Shown piece by piece: positions 61,274 to 64,000 of a DNA stretch of 64,000 nucleotides. The position numbers and the translations under genes are program-made. A model generated the notes under the pieces. That model was given only the letters and a program-made list of their open reading frames with translations, was not told the origin of the DNA and did not search any database. Numbering within the stretch: position 1 is the first letter of the stretch; every line of letters starts with the position of its first letter. Source of the stretch: Actinacidiphila rubida (GTDB lineage Bacteria > Actinomycetota > Actinomycetes > Streptomycetales > Streptomycetaceae); NCBI RefSeq assembly GCF_900110255.1, contig NZ_FODD01000017.1, positions 1-64,000 on the forward strand, in the 5' to 3' direction.

Positions 61274-63304
61274 ATGAGGGGACACCTGCCGCCTGAGACG
61301 TCCGGTTTCGTAGGCAGAGAAGGCGAGTTGACGCTGCTCGGCGGTCTGCTGGACGGCCGGCGGCTGGTCACCGTGACGGGCACCGGCGGAGTCGGCAAGA
61401 GCCGGCTGGCGCTCCGGGCCGCCGCCCGCGCCGAGGACGCCTTCCCCGACGGCGTGTGGTGGGCCGACCTGTCCACGCTGGCCGGTCCCGACCTGCTGCT
61501 GGCCACGATCAGCGACGCGGTCGATCTCGCCGACCACTCCGCGGGGATGCCGCTGAACGCGCTGTCCGCGTGGCTCGCCGACAAGAACCTGCTGCTCGTG
61601 CTCGACTCGTGCGAGCACCTGCTGCCGGCCTGCGTCCACATCGTCGGCGAGCTGCTGACCGCCGCGCCCGGTGTCACCGTGCTGGCCACCAGCCGCCGGC
61701 GGCTGGCGTGCCGCGGCGAGGCCGTCCTGCAGCTGGACCCGCTGCCCGCCGACGGCGAGGACGCCGTGGCCCTGTTCACGCAGCGGATCACCGGTGCGGC
61801 GGGTCTCAGGGCGCTGGCCGCACCGGGCGCGGCGGACGCCGCGGCCACCGTGTGCCGGCGGCTGGAGGGCATTCCGCTGGCGATCGAGCTGGCGGCGGCC
61901 CAGGTCGGGCCGGCGCCCGTCACCGCGGTCGCGTCGCGGCTCGCGTCCCGCTTCGCCACCCTGGCGGCGGACGGGTTCGTGTGGCCGGAGCGGCACCGGA
62001 CGCTGCGCACCACGATCGGCTGGAGCCACGAGCTGTGCGCCCCGCTGGAGCGCCTCCTGTGGGCGCGGCTCAGCGTGTTCCGGGGCCCGTTCAGCACGGA
62101 CTCCGCGGTCGAGGTCACCGCGGGCGGGCCGCTGGCCGCGGGGGACGTGCCGGGTCTGCTCGGCAGCCTGGTCGCGCAGTCGCTGCTGCGCCGCGACGGG
62201 ACGGACCGCGACCGGATGCTGGACACCGTCCGGGAGTTCGGCGGCGAGTGGCTGCGGGAGCTCGGCGAGGAGCGGGCGTCGGCCGACCGCCACGCCCGGC
62301 ACATCGTGGAGCTCGTGCAGCAGGCGGAGGCGGGCTGGGCCGGGCACGCGCAGGCCGAGTGCTACGGCAGGGTCGAGGAGGTCCACGTCGATCTGCGGAT
62401 CGCCCTGGACCTGCTGCTGGCCACCGATCCGCGCCGGGCCGCGGACGTCGCGGGGCGGCTGGTGTTCTTCTGGACGTGCTGCGGCCATGTGAAGGAGGCC
62501 AGGTCGGCGCTGGAACGCGCCCTGGCCGCGCACCTGTTCGCAGGTCCGGAACGCACCCGGGCGCTGACCGCGCTGTGCGTGACCGTCACCCTCCAGGGCG
62601 ACTACCGGCGCGCTCTGCGCCTGGCGCGCGGTGCCGAGCGGGCCGCGGCAGCCGACGGCGACAAGGAGTCCCGGCTCGGTGCCGCCTACGCGACCGGCCT
62701 GCTGGCGCTGCTGACCGGCCGGTCCCAGGCCGCCATGGACATCGTCGAGCAGGCGCTGACCTCGGCGTCCGGCTCGCCGTTCGACTCCGCGGCCCGGCTG
62801 CGCTGCCACCTCGTCCGCGTCTTCGCACTGACCGCGACCGGGCAGCTTGCCGAAGCGCGGGCGGTGGCCATGGAGTTGAGGGAGTACTGCGTGCTGTCCG
62901 GCGAGGTGTGGACGCGTTCCTACCTGGACTACCAGCTCGCACTGATCTCGCTGGTCAGCGCGGCGCCGCAGGAGGCCGCCCACCACGCGCGGATGATGCT
63001 CCGCGGCAAGCAGACGCTGGGCGACGCGTTCGGCACCGCCCTCGGCCTGGACGTGCTGGCCGCCGCGCTGGCCGCGGCCGGACAGGCGGAGGCGGCCGCC
63101 TCCACGTACGGCACGAGCGCGGCCGTGTGGCGCAGCGTCGGCCACCCGCAGCGGGGCACACCGGAGTTGCAGGCCGTCCGCGACCAGTGCGAGCTGACCG
63201 CCCGCACGGCTCTCGGCGACGACGGCTACGGCCGTGCCTTCGCCCACGGCGAGAGCCACGCGGGCCGCGCCGATCTCGCCCGCCTGCTGTCCGCCACGCC
63301 CTGA
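61274..63304 (+). CDS. NB-ARC/TPR-type ATP-binding regulator without DNA-binding domain
   Basis: The 676-residue protein of the AfsR/LuxR-associated STAND group starts directly at the nucleotide domain (P-loop VTVTGTGGVGKSRLALRAAA, Walker B NLLLVLDSCEHLLPAC, TVLATSRRRLACRGE, GIPLAIELAAAQ), then has an arm region (TLRTTIGWSHELC, RMLDTVREFGGEWLR) and TPR-like helical repeats to the C-terminus. No SARP, HTH or LuxR domain is present, so it probably signals through a partner. ATG at 61274 was chosen over GTG at 61268; GGTGGCAGG is upstream. It lies 106 bp after the NOS gene, a loose link to it. Confidence 0.85.
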   Translation: MRGHLPPETSGFVGREGELTLLGGLLDGRRLVTVTGTGGVGKSRLALRAAARAEDAFPDGVWWADLSTLAGPDLLLATISDAVDLADHSAGMPLNALSAWLADKNLLLVLDSCEHLLPACVHIVGELLTAAPGVTVLATSRRRLACRGEAVLQLDPLPADGEDAVALFTQRITGAAGLRALAAPGAADAAATVCRRLEGIPLAIELAAAQVGPAPVTAVASRLASRFATLAADGFVWPERHRTLRTTIGWSHELCAPLERLLWARLSVFRGPFSTDSAVEVTAGGPLAAGDVPGLLGSLVAQSLLRRDGTDRDRMLDTVREFGGEWLRELGEERASADRHARHIVELVQQAEAGWAGHAQAECYGRVEEVHVDLRIALDLLLATDPRRAADVAGRLVFFWTCCGHVKEARSALERALAAHLFAGPERTRALTALCVTVTLQGDYRRALRLARGAERAAAADGDKESRLGAAYATGLLALLTGRSQAAMDIVEQALTSASGSPFDSAARLRCHLVRVFALTATGQLAEARAVAMELREYCVLSGEVWTRSYLDYQLALISLVSAAPQEAAHHARMMLRGKQTLGDAFGTALGLDVLAAALAAAGQAEAAASTYGTSAAVWRSVGHPQRGTPELQAVRDQCELTARTALGDDGYGRAFAHGESHAGRADLARLLSATP

Positions 63305-63373
63305 CCCACCCGCCCGGGGCCGGCACCGGCGGGTGGCGAGCACCCGTCAGCACGCCGCGGTCATCTGCCGGCG

Positions 63374-63580
63374 TCAGCGCGCCCGTGTGACCGCGCGGCG
63401 CAGGGACAGCCCGAGGAGGAGGACCACCGCGACGGGCAGCAGCCACCAGGCGTTCACGCCCGCGCCGTGGACCAGGCCCGCGGTCGCGCCCAGCGCCACC
63501 GCCACCCCGGCCGCGACCCGCCAGTCGTCGCCGACGACGAAGTCGTACCAGAACAGTGCGAACGAGCGGATCCACTTCAC
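63374..63580 (-). CDS. Small membrane protein, 68 aa
   Basis: The 68-residue product has a short charged start (KWIRSFALFWYDFVVGDDW) and two hydrophobic helices (about 21-38 and 44-60), then a basic C-terminus. The aromatic/acidic motif FWYDFVVGDDW is typical of small companions of larger membrane proteins in actinomycetes. GTG at 63578-63580 has GGAAG 7 bases upstream, and the stop of the preceding membrane protein gene overlaps it (GTGA), so translation is coupled. The function is unknown. Confidence 0.7.
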   Translation of the reverse strand: MKWIRSFALFWYDFVVGDDWRVAAGVAVALGATAGLVHGAGVNAWWLLPVAVVLLLGLSLRRAVTRAR

Positions 63581-64000
63581 GGTGTGCTTCCTTTCCCCAC
63601 GGGGGCCGGGGCGCCCGTCCCGGCGGCCGGTCCGCCGGGGGGCCGGGTGCGGCGCAGCAGCGCGACGGCGCCGAGCCCGAGCAGGGCGAGGGCGGGGATC
63701 AGGACCAGCAGGGCCGCGTCGGCGCCGGGCCACGCGGCACCGGCTCCCTCGGCGGACCAGAACGTGCCGAAGGCGGTGAGCATGATCCCTACGGCGAACT
63801 TCATGGTGTTCTCCGGCACCCTGGCCAGCGGCGCGCGGACGGCGAGCCCCACCCCGGTGACCGCCACGACCGCGGCGACCGCGCCGAGCACGGCGAGCGG
63901 CACGCTCCCCTGGCTGGTGCCGAACGTCACGACGATGAAGACGACTTCGAGCCCTTCCAGGAGGACCCCCTTGAAGGACAGGGTGAAGGCGTACCAGTCG
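63577..64000 (-). CDS. Integral membrane protein, COG4280/TMEM165-like, 5' end outside window
   Basis: About 140 residues are visible; the gene runs off the right edge. The beginning of the visible part, FKGVLLEGLEVVFIVVTFGT, has a conserved Glu-rich EGLE membrane motif seen in cation/ion-handling membrane families. Hydrophobic helices follow (PLAVLGAVAAVVAVTGVGLA, KFAVGIMLTAFGTFWSAEGA, ADAALLVLIPALALLGLGAV), then a Pro/Gly-rich tail. The transported ion is not known. It is coupled to the 63374-63580 gene by the GTGA overlap. Confidence 0.65.
   Translation of the reverse strand, partial: DWYAFTLSFKGVLLEGLEVVFIVVTFGTSQGSVPLAVLGAVAAVVAVTGVGLAVRAPLARVPENTMKFAVGIMLTAFGTFWSAEGAGAAWPGADAALLVLIPALALLGLGAVALLRRTRPPGGPAAGTGAPAPVGKGSTP

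Overview
The window is very GC-rich, strongly codon-biased DNA with GTG/TTG starts and frequent GTGA stop/start overlaps. The gene content (ETF, fumarylacetoacetase, ECF and SpoIIE-type signalling, a type VII secretion locus, bacterial nitric oxide synthase) points to a Streptomyces-like actinomycete chromosome. I see no tRNA, rRNA, CRISPR array, transposase or phage gene.

Layout. 1-714 is the 3' end of etfA (ETF alpha), followed by a perfect 23-bp hairpin and a small hypothetical gene. 1195-3702 is a secreted GH95 alpha-L-fucosidase. 4060-33104 is one large type VII (ESX/WXG100) secretion island. Its left, minus-strand arm holds a 5,858-residue CpnT-like protein (7943-25519), whose stop overlaps the start of a beta-helix/AAA+ ATPase (5196-7946), then a membrane-anchored ricin-B lectin protein (4060-5112). 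A divergent two-gene operon encodes WXG100-type proteins (25708-26940). Converging on that operon are a three-ATPase EccC/EssC-type motor (27046-31704) and its overlapping membrane partner (31701-33104). No EccB, EccD, EccE or mycosin gene is present in the window.

33532-35675 is a DHA2 drug-efflux pump with a trailing universal stress protein. 35853-43753 holds two paralogous membrane SpoIIE/PP2C phosphatases, a LacI regulator, an unusual zinc-ribbon SDR, fumarylacetoacetase and an M15-like lipoprotein. 43903-49002 is a transport block (MarC, FUSC, ArsB/SLC13-like permease) ending in a universal stress protein with a His/Pro-rich tail. 49065-57914 is a run of small regulator/oxidoreductase units: NmrA-like SDR with an ECF sigma factor, methyltransferase, TetR with a quinone oxidoreductase, LysR with an SDR, a quinone oxidoreductase with a TetR gene and clear palindromes between them, and an SRPBCC protein.

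58335-61167 is a nitric oxide unit: a 78-codon leader-like ORF that overlaps a flavohemoglobin gene by GTGA, then nitric oxide synthase oxygenase. An NB-ARC/TPR regulator follows (61274-63304). The window ends in two overlapping small membrane-protein genes, the second cut by the edge.

Most interesting systems: (1) the reduced T7SS island built around a giant multi-domain protein with a WXG100-like N-terminus, a large internal duplication, an HExxH metalloprotease motif and a C-terminal fold resembling enterotoxin ADP-ribosyltransferases with altered catalytic positions; (2) the leader-flavohemoglobin-NOS unit. All functional statements are read from translated sequence and family knowledge; no database search was run.
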